NCBI RefSeq assembly: GCF_039537585.1
Contig: NZ_BAABAU010000004.1
Location: 186,001 to 250,000 of the forward strand
Length of the DNA: 64,000 nucleotides
Direction: 5' to 3'
Origin: Frondihabitans peucedani
GTDB lineage: Bacteria; Actinomycetota; Actinomycetes; Actinomycetales; Microbacteriaceae
Below are positions 18,937 to 27,595 of this stretch, piece by piece; the first letter of the stretch is position 1; each line of letters starts with the position of its first letter. Below the pieces are notes generated by a model. The model was not told where the DNA came from and made no database searches. It saw nothing but the letters and a program-made list of their open reading frames with translations. The translations under genes and the position numbers were made by a program.

Positions 18937-18974
18937 AACGTAGCAGTAAAGCGCTTAGATGGTAAAGCGCTTTA
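18937..18974 (-). promoter_or_regulatory. Sugar-operon promoter with two LacI operators
   Basis: Two palindromes, TAAAGCGCTTA (18947-18957) and the perfect TAAAGCGCTTTA (18963-18974), share the AAGCGCTT core with centres 16 bp apart. They lie between the binding-protein gene (minus) and the lacI-type gene (plus). On the minus strand a possible -35 TTTACC (complement of 18961-18966) and -10 TACGTT (complement of 18937-18942) have an 18-bp spacer that contains one operator, so repressor would block the promoter. Confidence 0.75.
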
Positions 18975-19029
18975 AGAAAAATTCTCCGAGGCCCCGAGCA
19001 CTACGCTGAGCACGGGAGAAGGAGGCCGA

Positions 19030-20058
19030 ATGGCGACCATGCAGGAGGTGGCCACCCACGCGGGTGTGTCCATCGCCACGGTGTCGTTCGTCGTCAACGG
19101 GACGAAGAGGGTCTCTCCCGCGACACGCGAGCGGGTCACCGCCGCCATGACCGAGCTCGGCTTCCGCAACAACGTCGTCGCCCGTGCTCTCGCCAGCAAG
19201 CGCACCCGGATCATCGCCCTGCTGTTCCCCGCCCTCGAGCACCGCCTCGGCGGCACCGCCCTCACGTTCTTCATGAGCGCCGCGAGCCGCGCGTCCGACC
19301 TCGGCTACCACCTGATCCTGTGGCCCGTCGACACCGGCCCCGACGAGCTCCGCGACCTCCTCTCGGGCGGCCTCGTCGACGGCGTCGTGCTCATGGAGGT
19401 CAAGATGCACGACACCAGGATCGACAGACTGGCCGAGCTGCGCGTCCCGTTCGTCGCCATCGGGCGCACCGCCGACGTCGACGACCTGCCCTTCGTCGAC
19501 ATCGACTTCGAGACCACCGTCGAGGAGGGGCTCGACTACCTCACCGGCCTCGGGCACGAGCGCATCGGGCTCGTGATCGAAGACCTCGAGGGCACCTCGA
19601 TGGCCGGCTACGGGCCTCACGTCCGGAGCGAGCGCACCTACCGCGACTCCATGGCGCGGCGCGGGCTCGAGCCCGTCGTCGTGTTCTGCGGCCCGGGCGC
19701 GGCAGGCGGGCGTCAGGCGGCGACGGATCTGCTGGCCGCCGATCCTGCGATGACCGCGACGATGATCATGAAGGACGACTCGGCGTTCGGTCTCGTCCGC
19801 GGCCTCCTCGCCGAGGGGCGCAGGGTGCCGGACGACTTCTCGGTCCTGTCGCTGTCGTCCTCGACGGAGGCCGGCGCGACCAGCGAGCCGGCTCTGACCA
19901 CGATGAACGCGCCCGGGCACGAACTCGGCACGCTCGCCGTCGAGGCCCTGATCGAGCGCCTCGACGGCAAAGCCGGGCAGGATGCGCCGCTGCCGCACGT
20001 GCTGCTGCCGTGCATCCTGCACGAGGCCGGTTCGACGGCGGCTGCGCCGGCGCGCTAG
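19030..20058 (+). CDS. LacI-family regulator of the divergent sugar operon
   Basis: 342 residues. The N-terminal helix-turn-helix MATMQEVATHAGVSIATVSFVVNGTKRVSPATRERV has the Leu/Met-less hinge variant ARALASKRTRIIALLFP, followed by a periplasmic-binding-like effector domain. The first recognition helix (VSIATVSFVVN) differs slightly from the usual VSxxTVSRVLN (Arg replaced by Phe), which may fit the AAGCGCTT core. The gene faces the sugar operon across the double operator and probably controls both. Confidence 0.9.
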   Translation: MATMQEVATHAGVSIATVSFVVNGTKRVSPATRERVTAAMTELGFRNNVVARALASKRTRIIALLFPALEHRLGGTALTFFMSAASRASDLGYHLILWPVDTGPDELRDLLSGGLVDGVVLMEVKMHDTRIDRLAELRVPFVAIGRTADVDDLPFVDIDFETTVEEGLDYLTGLGHERIGLVIEDLEGTSMAGYGPHVRSERTYRDSMARRGLEPVVVFCGPGAAGGRQAATDLLAADPAMTATMIMKDDSAFGLVRGLLAEGRRVPDDFSVLSLSSSTEAGATSEPALTTMNAPGHELGTLAVEALIERLDGKAGQDAPLPHVLLPCILHEAGSTAAAPAR

Positions 20059-20080
20059 CTGTTGGGCTGCGCGCCGGCGC
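20044..20080. terminator. Bidirectional terminator between lacI and isomerase genes
   Basis: GCGCCGGCGCG (20044-20054) and CGCGCCGGCGC (20070-20080) are perfect 11-bp arms. The structure overlaps the last codons of the lacI-type gene and abuts the convergent isomerase gene ending at 20087. Confidence 0.6.
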
Positions 20081-20086
20081 CAGCCG

Positions 20087-21100
20087 TCACTCCGACTTCT
20101 GCGCGAAGGCCGCGTCGAAGGCCGACGTCGGCTGCGGGAACGACAGCGCGCGGACGAAGGCCAGCGCCTCGGGCGCCCCGACGAGGCGGTCCATGCCGGC
20201 GTCCTCCCACTCGACCGAGAGCGGACCGGTGTAACCGATCGAATTGAGCATCCTGACGGCGTCCTCCCACGGCACGTCGCCGCGGCCGGTCGAGATGAAG
20301 TCCCAGCCGCGCCGCGGGTCGGCCCAGGGAAGGTGCGACGACAGCCGGCCGTTGCGGCCGTTGAGGCGCTTCTTCGTGTCCTTGCAGTGCACGTTGAAGA
20401 TGTGCTCCTGGAAGTCCCACAGGAACCCGACCGCGTCGAGATCCTGCCAGACCATGTGCGACGGGTCCCAGTTGATGCCGAACGACTCACGGTGCCCGAT
20501 GGCCTCGAGGGTCTTCTTCGTGGTCCAGTAGTCGTAGGCGATCTCGGAGGGGTGCGGCTCGAGGGCGAAGCGGACGCCGACCTCCTCGAAGACGTCGAGG
20601 ATGGGGTTCCAGCGGTCGGCGAAGTCCTGGTAGCCGGCCTCGACCAGCTCGTCGCGCACCGGCGGGAACATCGCGACGTACTTCCAGATCGACGACCCGG
20701 TGAAGCCGGTCACCGTGGCTGCGCCGAGGCGCGCGGCGGTCCGGGCGGTGTTCTTCATCTCCTCCGCGGCACGCTGACGCACGCCCTCGGGGTCGCCGTC
20801 GCCCCAGACGCTGTCGGGCAGCATGTCGCGGTGGCGCTGGTCGATCGGGTCGTCGCAGACGGCCTGGCCCTTGAGGTGGTTCGAGATGGCGAAGACCTTG
20901 AGGCCGTTCTTCTCCAAGATCGCCTTGCGGTCTGCGATGTAGGCGTCGTCGGTGGCGCCGCGGTCGGGATCGAGGTGGTCGCCCCAGCAGGCGATCTCGA
21001 GGCCGTCGTAGCCCCACTCGCCGGCGAGCCGGCAGACCTCCTCGAAGGGCAGATCGGCCCACTGGCCGGTGAAGAGGGTGATCGGGCGTTCGATGCTCAT
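20087..21100 (-). CDS. TIM-barrel sugar (phosphate) isomerase/epimerase-like protein
   Basis: A 337-residue protein of the xylose-isomerase-like AP-endonuclease-2 superfamily. Strand/motif landmarks are [70 protein letters not shown] and [12 protein letters not shown], which supply the Glu/Asp/His metal ligands. The ATG at 21100 overlaps the dehydrogenase stop by four bases. These proteins often work with a Gfo/Idh/MocA partner on inositol- or keto-sugar substrates. The exact reaction is unknown. Confidence 0.85.
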   Translation of the reverse strand: MSIERPITLFTGQWADLPFEEVCRLAGEWGYDGLEIACWGDHLDPDRGATDDAYIADRKAILEKNGLKVFAISNHLKGQAVCDDPIDQRHRDMLPDSVWGDGDPEGVRQRAAEEMKNTARTAARLGAATVTGFTGSSIWKYVAMFPPVRDELVEAGYQDFADRWNPILDVFEEVGVRFALEPHPSEIAYDYWTTKKTLEAIGHRESFGINWDPSHMVWQDLDAVGFLWDFQEHIFNVHCKDTKKRLNGRNGRLSSHLPWADPRRGWDFISTGRGDVPWEDAVRMLNSIGYTGPLSVEWEDAGMDRLVGAPEALAFVRALSFPQPTSAFDAAFAQKSE

Positions 21101-22338
21101 GCGCGTGCTCCTTCGGTCGCGGTGGAGGTGGTGGTGTCGCCGTCTGTGGTGCCCGCGGTCGTCGTCCAGGCGCTGCCGCCGTCCGAGCTGCGCTCGACGG
21201 CCTCGAGCACGCGCTGGACCTGGAGGCCGTCGGCGAACGACGGGGTGGGCTGCTCCCCGGCGGCCAGCGCGTTCACGAGGTCGACGAGCTGGTGCGAGAA
21301 GCCGTGCTCGTAGCCGATGGTGTGCCCGGTCGGCCACCAGTTGGCGAAGTAGGGGTGCTCCGGCTCGGTGACCAGGATCCGCTTGAACCCGAGCAGGTCG
21401 GACGGCGCCTCAGCGTCGTAGAACTCCAGCTCGTTCTCGCGCTCGAGGTCGAAGGCGAGGGCGCCCTTCGAGCCGTGGATCTCGATCCTGAACGCGTTCT
21501 TCCGGCCCGTGGCGAAGCGGGTGGCCTCGAAGGTGCCGATCGCGCCGCCCGAGAGACGCGCGGTGAAGAGGGCGACGTCGTCGACGGTCACCTGCCCGCG
21601 CTCGCTGGACGCCGCGCCGCCGAGGCTCGTCTGCGCGACGCTCTCGTCGAGCAGCGGGCGCTCGGTGACGAACGTGTGGAGGAGGCCCGACACACTGTCG
21701 AGCGTCTGGCCGGTGATGAACTGGACCGCGTCGATGGCGTGGGCTCCGATGTCGCCGAGCGAGCCCGATCCTGCCTTCGACTTGTCGAGGCGCCAGGTCA
21801 TCGGGCCCTCCTCGTCGACCAGCCAGTCCTGGAGGTAGGCGGCCCGCACCTGGCGGATCTGCCCGAGGGCTCCGCGGGCGACCAGATCGCGGGCGAAGGT
21901 GATGGCGGGCACGCGGCGGTAGGTGAACCCGACCATCGCGAAGACGCCCTTCTTCGCCGCCTCGGCCGCGGCTGCGGCCATGACCTCGGCCTCCTCGACC
22001 GAGTTCGCGAGCGGCTTCTCGCAGAGCACGTGCTTGCCGGCGGCGAGGGCCGCGACGGCGATCTCGACGTGGGTCGAGCCGGGCGACGAGATGTCGATCA
22101 GGTCGATGTCAGGATCGTCGACCACCTCGTGCCAGTCGTTCGACGTCTTCTGCCAGCCCCACTTCTCAGCCGCGGCCGTCGTGGCGGCGGCGTTGCGGCC
22201 GACGAGGGTCGACATCACCGGGGCGAGGGGCAGATCGAAGAAGCGCGGCGCGACTCGGAAGGCCTGCGAGTGGGCGGCACCCATGAATCCGTGGCCGACG
22301 AGGGCGACTCGGAGTTCCGGGGGGTGGACATCGGTCAT
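21097..22338 (-). CDS. Gfo/Idh/MocA-family dehydrogenase, divergent from xylA
   Basis: 413 residues: Rossmann motif [38 protein letters not shown] and [20 protein letters not shown] with the catalytic-loop residues. The insert [20 protein letters not shown] is typical of the larger members. The last 25 residues are Thr-rich and low complexity. It is translationally coupled to the TIM-barrel isomerase and shares an intergenic region with xylA, so it may answer to the same regulator. It belongs to a different subgroup from the two ThuA-linked dehydrogenases. Confidence 0.88.
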   Translation of the reverse strand: MTDVHPPELRVALVGHGFMGAAHSQAFRVAPRFFDLPLAPVMSTLVGRNAAATTAAAEKWGWQKTSNDWHEVVDDPDIDLIDISSPGSTHVEIAVAALAAGKHVLCEKPLANSVEEAEVMAAAAAEAAKKGVFAMVGFTYRRVPAITFARDLVARGALGQIRQVRAAYLQDWLVDEEGPMTWRLDKSKAGSGSLGDIGAHAIDAVQFITGQTLDSVSGLLHTFVTERPLLDESVAQTSLGGAASSERGQVTVDDVALFTARLSGGAIGTFEATRFATGRKNAFRIEIHGSKGALAFDLERENELEFYDAEAPSDLLGFKRILVTEPEHPYFANWWPTGHTIGYEHGFSHQLVDLVNALAAGEQPTPSFADGLQVQRVLEAVERSSDGGSAWTTTAGTTDGDTTTSTATEGARA

Positions 22339-22363
22339 GGCGACTCCTTCGTCGGGTCTCCCC

Positions 22364-22405
22364 TTGCATTCGGCTCGGGGAACTAATATGTTCTTCGCAA
22401 CAACA
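22364..22405 (+). promoter_or_regulatory. xylA promoter with overlapping candidate repressor site
   Basis: TTGCAT (22364-22369) and TATGTT (22387-22392) are spaced by 17 bp, in a locally AT-rich region. The start region overlaps TGTTCTTCGCAACAACA (22389-22405), with TGTT/AACA-type half-sites that could be bound by the ROK repressor. The operator assignment is a guess; the -35/-10 pair is reasonable. Confidence 0.5.
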
Positions 22406-22432
22406 AATCACCATAGATGCTGAGGATGACCC

Positions 22433-23626
22433 ATGGCAACGACGCCCACACCCGCCGACAAGTTCTCGTTCGGTCTCTGGACCATCGGCTACAACGGTAG
22501 TGACCCCTTCGGCGGTCCGACCAGACCCCCGCTCGATGTCGTCGAGGGCGTGACCAAGCTCGCCGAGCTCGGCGCCTGGGGACTCACCTTCCACGACGAC
22601 GACCTGTTCGCCTTCGGCTCGACCGACGCCGAGCGCCAGACCCAGATCGACCGCCTCAAGGGCGCAATGGCCGACACCGGCATCGTCGTGCCGATGGTCA
22701 CCACGAACCTGTTCTCCGCCCCCGTCTTCAAGGACGGCGGCTTCACCTCGAACGACCGCGACGTGCGCCGCTTCGCCCTCCGCAAGGTGCTCCGCAACCT
22801 CGACCTCGCCGCCGAGCTCGGCGCCAAGACGTTCGTCATGTGGGGTGGCCGCGAGGGCGCCGAGTACGACTCGGCCAAAGACATCCAGCAGGCTCTCCAC
22901 CGCTACCGCGAGGCCGTCAACCTGCTCGGCGACTACGTCACCGACAAGGGCTACGACATCCGCTTCGCCATCGAGCCGAAGCCGAACGAGCCCCGCGGCG
23001 ACATCCTGCTGCCGACCCTCGGCCACGCGCTCGCCTTCATCAACTCGCTCGAGCGTCCCGAGCTCGTCGGCGTGAACCCCGAGGTCGGCCACGAGCAGAT
23101 GGCCGGGCTGAACTTCGCCGCCGGCATCGCCCAGGCGCTCTACCACGGCAAGCTCTACCACATCGATCTCAACGGCCAGCGGGGCATCAAGTACGACCAG
23201 GACCTCGTCTTCGGTCACGGCGACCTGCAGAACGCCTTCGCTCTCGTCGACCTCCTCGAGAACGGCAGCCCCACCGGCGGCCCGACCTACGACGGCCCGC
23301 GTCACTTCGACTACAAGCCCTCGCGCACCGACGGTGTCGACGGCGTCTGGTCGTCGGCCGCCGCCAACATGCGCATGTACCTGCTGCTCAAGGAGCGCGC
23401 CGCGGCCTTCCGCGCCGACCCCGAGGTGCAGGAGGCGCTCAAGGCCTCGAAGGTCGCCGAGCTCTCGGTGCCGACGCTCAACGAGGGCGAGTCGTACGAC
23501 GACCTCCTCGCCGACCGCTCGGCCTTCGAGGACTTCGACCCGGAGCCCTACTTCGGCGGCAAGTCGTTCGGCTTCGTCCGCCTGCAGCAGCTGGCCGTCG
23601 AGCACCTGATGGGCGCCCGCTCCTAA
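22433..23626 (+). CDS. xylA: Xylose isomerase
   Basis: A 397-residue class I (actinobacterial) xylose isomerase converting D-xylose to D-xylulose. Catalytic H54 and D57 lie in [14 protein letters not shown]. The metal ligands are in [15 protein letters not shown] (Glu/Lys), [12 protein letters not shown] and YHIDLNGQ. The hydrophobic [12 protein letters not shown] loop is intact. ATG 22433 is preceded by GAGGATG. It is first in a two-gene xylA-xylB unit with a hairpin in between. Confidence 0.97.
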   Translation: MATTPTPADKFSFGLWTIGYNGSDPFGGPTRPPLDVVEGVTKLAELGAWGLTFHDDDLFAFGSTDAERQTQIDRLKGAMADTGIVVPMVTTNLFSAPVFKDGGFTSNDRDVRRFALRKVLRNLDLAAELGAKTFVMWGGREGAEYDSAKDIQQALHRYREAVNLLGDYVTDKGYDIRFAIEPKPNEPRGDILLPTLGHALAFINSLERPELVGVNPEVGHEQMAGLNFAAGIAQALYHGKLYHIDLNGQRGIKYDQDLVFGHGDLQNAFALVDLLENGSPTGGPTYDGPRHFDYKPSRTDGVDGVWSSAAANMRMYLLLKERAAAFRADPEVQEALKASKVAELSVPTLNEGESYDDLLADRSAFEDFDPEPYFGGKSFGFVRLQQLAVEHLMGARS

Positions 23627-23634
23627 CCCCTCGA

Positions 23635-23694
23635 ACCCTCGCGTTCGGCTGCCGCACTCCGCCTAGGCGGGGTGCTGCGGCCGATCGCGAGGGT
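23635..23694 (+). terminator. Hairpin between xylA and xylB (attenuator or mRNA stabiliser)
   Basis: Outer arms ACCCTCGCG (23635-23643) and CGCGAGGGT (23686-23694) enclose an imperfect inner stem, GCCGCACTCCGCC against GGCGGGGTGCTGCGGC. It is followed by TTTCCTCGTGCTCCTCGTG with a short 9-base tandem repeat. It starts 9 bp after the xylA stop and ends 38 bp before xylB, so it probably tunes the ratio of isomerase to kinase. Confidence 0.6.
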
Positions 23695-23731
23695 TTCCTC
23701 GTGCTCCTCGTGCTCCTCGAAAGGAACCGCA

Positions 23732-25222
23732 ATGACGCTGGTCGCCGGCATCGACTCGTCCACCCAGAGCTGCAAGGTCGTGATCCGCGACGCCGACACC
23801 GGCGCACTGGTCCGGCAGGGCTCGGCCACCCACCCCACCGGGACCTCCGTCGACCCCGACGCCTGGTGGGACGCCCTGCTCGTGGCGATCGATGCCGCGG
23901 GCGGTCTCGACGACGTGTCGGCCATCGCGGTCGCCGGCCAGCAGCACGGCATGGTGACGCTCGACGCCTCGGGGGTGCTCGTCCGCGACGCGCTGCTGTG
24001 GAACGACACCCGCAGTGCGCCGGCCGCCGCGGCGCTCCTCGAGGAGTTCGGCCCCGAGGCGATGGCCTCGCGCACAGGATCCCTGCCCGTCGCGTCGTTC
24101 ACCGCCACCAAGGTGCGCTGGCTCCGCGACGCCGAGCCCGAGAACGCCGCCCGCGTGGCCGCCGTCGCGCTCCCCCACGACTGGCTGACCTGGCGTCTCC
24201 TCGGATACGGCCCCGGCGACTCCCCGCTCGGCCCCGACCTCGACGCGCTCGTCACCGACCGCTCCGACGCGAGCGGCACCTCCTACTGGACCCCGTCGAC
24301 CGGCGAGTACGACCTCGAGCTGTTCGAGGCGGCCTTCGGGCGCGCGGCGCGCGAGGCGACCGGCGCAGGATCGGCCGGCTCGGCAGACCAGGCGGAGAGC
24401 CTCGTGATCCTGCCCCGCGTCATCGGTCCGTCCGAGTCGGCCGGCACCACGGTCGCCCACGCCTCCATCCCGGCGGGAGTGGTCGTCGGCGCGGGCATGG
24501 GCGACAACGCCGGTGCGGGCCTCGGCCTCGACGCGCACGAGGGCGACGTCGTCATCTCGATCGGGACCAGCGGCACGGCCTTCGCGGTGACTTCTGAGGC
24601 GACCACCGACCCGACCGGCGTGGTCGCAGGCTTCGCCGACGCGACCGGCGCATTCCTGCCGCTCATCGCCACGCTCAACGCGGCCCGCATCCTGACCGCC
24701 ACCGAGGCGATCCTGGGCGTGGGTCACGACGAGTTCGCCCGCCTCGCCCTCGCCGCCGCCCCGGGTGCCGGCGGCGTCGCGCTGGTGCCGTACTTCGAGG
24801 GCGAGCGGACCCCGAACCTGCCCGACGCAACCGCGACGTTCGCGGGCCTCACGCTCGACGGCTCGACGCGGGAGAACATCGCGCGCGCGGCGGTCGAGGG
24901 ACTCATCTGCTCGCTGGCCGACGGCATGGACGCCGTCCGGTCGCTGGGAGTCCCGGCACACCGCGTGCTGCTGATCGGTGGCGCAGCCCTCAACCCGGCC
25001 GTCCAGGCGGTCGCCGCCCAGGTGTTCGACCTGCCCGTCGCCGTCCCGGAGCCGGGCGAGTACGTCGCCGACGGCGCCGCTCGGCAGGCGGCGTGGGCCC
25101 TCGGAGGATCCCGCCCCGGCTGGCCGGTCGAGGTCCAAGCGACGCTCGACCCCGATCCGCAGCCCGTCGTGCGGGAGCGCTACCGCGCCGCGCAGGCCCT
25201 CGGCTCGATCCCGCGGCCGTAG
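23732..25222 (+). CDS. xylB: Xylulokinase
   Basis: A 496-residue FGGY-family kinase phosphorylating D-xylulose. Landmarks are [18 protein letters not shown] (phosphate loop), [34 protein letters not shown] with the catalytic-domain Asp in [16 protein letters not shown], and the ATP motif [16 protein letters not shown]. The start at 23732 follows AAAGGAACCGCA. The open frame extends 20 residues further upstream without similarity. Together with xylA it feeds xylose into the pentose phosphate pathway. Confidence 0.95.
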   Translation: MTLVAGIDSSTQSCKVVIRDADTGALVRQGSATHPTGTSVDPDAWWDALLVAIDAAGGLDDVSAIAVAGQQHGMVTLDASGVLVRDALLWNDTRSAPAAAALLEEFGPEAMASRTGSLPVASFTATKVRWLRDAEPENAARVAAVALPHDWLTWRLLGYGPGDSPLGPDLDALVTDRSDASGTSYWTPSTGEYDLELFEAAFGRAAREATGAGSAGSADQAESLVILPRVIGPSESAGTTVAHASIPAGVVVGAGMGDNAGAGLGLDAHEGDVVISIGTSGTAFAVTSEATTDPTGVVAGFADATGAFLPLIATLNAARILTATEAILGVGHDEFARLALAAAPGAGGVALVPYFEGERTPNLPDATATFAGLTLDGSTRENIARAAVEGLICSLADGMDAVRSLGVPAHRVLLIGGAALNPAVQAVAAQVFDLPVAVPEPGEYVADGAARQAAWALGGSRPGWPVEVQATLDPDPQPVVRERYRAAQALGSIPRP

Positions 25223-25236
25223 CCGCCGGCCGCGTC

Positions 25237-25296
25237 GCACCCCCGTCCGTCCTCCGAACCTCTGCGCTGCGGGGTTCGGGGTCCGGACGGGGGTGC
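25237..25296. terminator. Nested terminator between xylB and the copper operon
   Basis: GCACCCCCGTCCG (25237-25249) and CGGACGGGGGTGC (25284-25296) form a 13-bp stem that contains a second, smaller stem, CCGAACC (25254-25260) with GGTTCGG (25273-25279). Both flanking genes converge on it. Confidence 0.75.
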
Positions 25297-25310
25297 TCGC
25301 GGCGGTTCCG

Positions 25311-25964
25311 CTACGCGGCGGGAGGCGCCGGCCGGTTCCGCACCAGGACGATGACGACCGCCACGACGGCGACCGCGATGATGCCTCCGCCTACGCCGAG
25401 CGCGACGCCGAGGCCGCTGGACGACGACGAGCCCGCCTCGGAGTCGCCCGAGCCGGTCGCGGACGAGCCGTCGCCGGCGCTGCTGCCGCTCGATGCCTGG
25501 TCTCCGCACGCGGGGCGCGCATCGGCACCTGAAGCAGCCGTCGCGCTCGACGGCCGGTCGTACCGGAACACGATCGAGCTCGAGACGGTGTGCCCGTCGG
25601 CCGACACGATCTGCCACCGGACCGTGTAGCGGCCCGAGTCGCCGAGATCGACCGGGACGCTCACGTCGGTGTCGGCGATCGTCGGGCAGCCGGTCTCGAA
25701 GTGCTTGCCGGCCGGCCCGGTGACCTCGACGACGTTCGACGACCCGTCGCCCGAGAGGTCGAGCACGCGGTCGTCGAACGTGAGCACGACCTTCGACAGC
25801 GCAGTGCTCTGCGTCGAGTCGGCCTTCGGGTTCGACGACACGAGGTAGTCGTGGGCGCTCGCGCCCGCGGCCGGGAGGAGCGCCAGGGCTCCCGCGGCGA
25901 CGACGAGCCCCGCCGCGGCCAGGGCCCGGCGTGCCAGCCCGACTCGAGTTCGACTGCCCCGCAC
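25311..25964 (-). CDS. CopC-domain copper-resistance protein with C-terminal membrane anchor
   Basis: 217 residues: a signal peptide ending ASAHDYLV with the mature N-terminal His that ligates Cu(II), then the CopC/YobA beta-sandwich (SSNPKADSTQSTALSKVVLTFDDRVL; VRWQIVSADGHTVSSSIVFRY with the second His). A Ser/Gly/Ala linker and one C-terminal membrane helix follow. It is exported and membrane-tethered and should bind extracytoplasmic copper. GTG at 25964 lies 2 bp after the ycnI-like stop. It is the last gene of the operon. Confidence 0.88.
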   Translation of the reverse strand: MRGSRTRVGLARRALAAAGLVVAAGALALLPAAGASAHDYLVSSNPKADSTQSTALSKVVLTFDDRVLDLSGDGSSNVVEVTGPAGKHFETGCPTIADTDVSVPVDLGDSGRYTVRWQIVSADGHTVSSSIVFRYDRPSSATAASGADARPACGDQASSGSSAGDGSSATGSGDSEAGSSSSSGLGVALGVGGGIIAVAVVAVVIVLVRNRPAPPAA

Positions 25965-25966
25965 CG

Positions 25967-26812
25967 CTACTCGCCCGCGCTCTCGGCGGGTGCGGCCGTC
26001 GCCGCGCCGGTCCTCGTGCCGGCCGGCCTGCGGCCTGCTCCTCCGCGCAGGTAGGCGGCGACCGCGACGACGACCGCGAGGACCCCGAGGCCGAGGCCCC
26101 CGATGCCGAGCCCGAGCGCGACGCCCGACGTCGATCCCGACTGCGAGGCCGTCGAGCCGCCCGAGGTGCCGGAGCCGGAGCCCGAGCCCGAGCCCGCAGC
26201 CTCCGCGGACGCCGACGCGGTCGGCCCCGCGATCCCCTGGTCGGCGTCGGCCGGCGGCGCCTCGGTGATGAAGAGCACGGGCGCAGGATGCTCCGGCTCC
26301 TCCCCCGAGGCGGGCGTCGCCTGGTTCCACTTCACGACGCTGCCGTCGCTGTAGGTCTGCGTCGCGGGGAGTTCCACCGACGCCGTGTCCGGCACCGCTC
26401 CGGCCGAGACCGTGAACAGCTGGAAGGCGCCCGGGGCGATGCCCTGGCCGGCTGCTGCGGTCCAGATCACCTTCGTGACGGCCTTGGTGATCGTTCCGTC
26501 GTCGGTCTTCACCGGTGACGGGAGCGTGCTCTCGACGACCTCGGTCTTCCAGCCCGCGAGCGGCTGGTACGAGACCGAGGTGAAGGGGTGCGCGGTCGGG
26601 AAGTCGACCTCGAGCTTGACGGTCGACGCGGTGGCCGACTCGGTCGGGACCTTGAACTGGAGGGTCGCGTAGTCGCCGGGCGGAGCCTGCTCGGGCACGA
26701 CGTGCACGTGCGCCGAGGCGGCGAGGGGGGCGGCGAGCGCGAGGGCGCCCGCCAGGGGCAGTGCGATCGCGACGCGCGCGATCGTCTTCGGAAGGGTGCT
26801 CTGATGAGCCAT
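25967..26812 (-). CDS. YcnI-like (DUF1775) copper-binding membrane protein
   Basis: 281 residues. A signal peptide ends at ASAHVHVVPEQAPPGDYATLQFKVP, the signature YcnI start with the mature His used for Cu(II). The DUF1775 beta-domain includes EVDFPTAHPFTSVSYQPLAGWK and KVIWTAAAGQGIAPGAFQLF. A long Gly/Ser/Ala linker leads to a C-terminal membrane helix. YcnI proteins work with CopC/CopD-type proteins in copper acquisition or handling, and that is exactly its context here. Confidence 0.9.
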   Translation of the reverse strand: MAHQSTLPKTIARVAIALPLAGALALAAPLAASAHVHVVPEQAPPGDYATLQFKVPTESATASTVKLEVDFPTAHPFTSVSYQPLAGWKTEVVESTLPSPVKTDDGTITKAVTKVIWTAAAGQGIAPGAFQLFTVSAGAVPDTASVELPATQTYSDGSVVKWNQATPASGEEPEHPAPVLFITEAPPADADQGIAGPTASASAEAAGSGSGSGSGTSGGSTASQSGSTSGVALGLGIGGLGLGVLAVVVAVAAYLRGGAGRRPAGTRTGAATAAPAESAGE

Positions 26813-26934
26813 GGGGAGTCGTCTCTCTGTCGCAGCGGACGGCCGGGCGCACGGGTCGGCGGGGCACGCCGGATGGCGGGCTCCGCACGGCGCCCTCCGA
26901 CCGCGGGGTCCTGAAGGGGTGGTGGTGCGGTTCG

Positions 26935-27585
26935 TCAGGCGACGACCGGCGGCCCCCGGTGAGGACGAGAGACGAGGAGGACACCGAGGTCGCGGAGGCC
27001 CCGGTGATCGGCGAGAGCGGTGAGGACGTCGTGCGGCGCGACGCCGACGGCTGCCGGCAGAGCGTCGACGACGACGGCGAGCCGGGCGAGGCGTTCGCGG
27101 CAGAGGCGGCCGAGGGTGAGCGCGGCGCGTTCGCCGCGCAGCAGCAGGACGACGGTGATCGCCGCAGCGAGCGCGTGCCCGAGCCACATGCGCGCGTCGC
27201 TCATCACCTCGACCGGCACCGCGTGCCCCGACGTAAGCCCGGCGGGGAGCGTCGTCGTCTGCCCGCCCGACATGACCATGCCGAGCATCCCGACGGACGA
27301 GTGCCCCGCGGCACCGTGCGGCAGGGCGGCACCGAAGCTGAAGAGCACGTGGAAGACGAACTGGCTGAGCGCCACCGAGATGGAGAGGCGGACGGGCGAC
27401 AGAGCACGCGATCCGAGCCCGATGCAGAGCAGCGCAGCGAACGCCGTCGCGAGGACGGCACCGAGCACACCGGGCGAGGCGCCGCCGGCGGCGACGTGCG
27501 AGAACGCTGCGACAGTGACGGACAGGCCCGCGACCAGGAGTCCGCGGACGACGCGGACCCCTCTCGAGCGAACCCTGACCGCCAC
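26935..27585 (-). CDS. Uncharacterised membrane protein of the copper operon
   Basis: About 216 residues with five or so hydrophobic segments and no family I recognise. The central SISVALSQFVFHVLFSFGAALPHG and VMSDARMWLGHALAAAITVVLL contain His residues within membrane segments, and there is a short Met/His-containing stretch, HSSVGMLGMVMSGG. These are consistent with metal transfer but prove nothing. GTG at 27585 is 10 bp after the CopD-CtaG stop, and the gene is 122 bp before the YcnI-like gene, so one transcript is likely. Confidence 0.6.
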   Translation of the reverse strand: MAVRVRSRGVRVVRGLLVAGLSVTVAAFSHVAAGGASPGVLGAVLATAFAALLCIGLGSRALSPVRLSISVALSQFVFHVLFSFGAALPHGAAGHSSVGMLGMVMSGGQTTTLPAGLTSGHAVPVEVMSDARMWLGHALAAAITVVLLLRGERAALTLGRLCRERLARLAVVVDALPAAVGVAPHDVLTALADHRGLRDLGVLLVSRPHRGPPVVA

Positions 27586-27595
27586 TCGAGGGCCC

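Noticed and set aside
23696-23722. CTCCTCGTG tandem repeat before xylB
   Set aside because: There are just over two copies of nine bases; it is too short to interpret and may be chance in GC-rich DNA.
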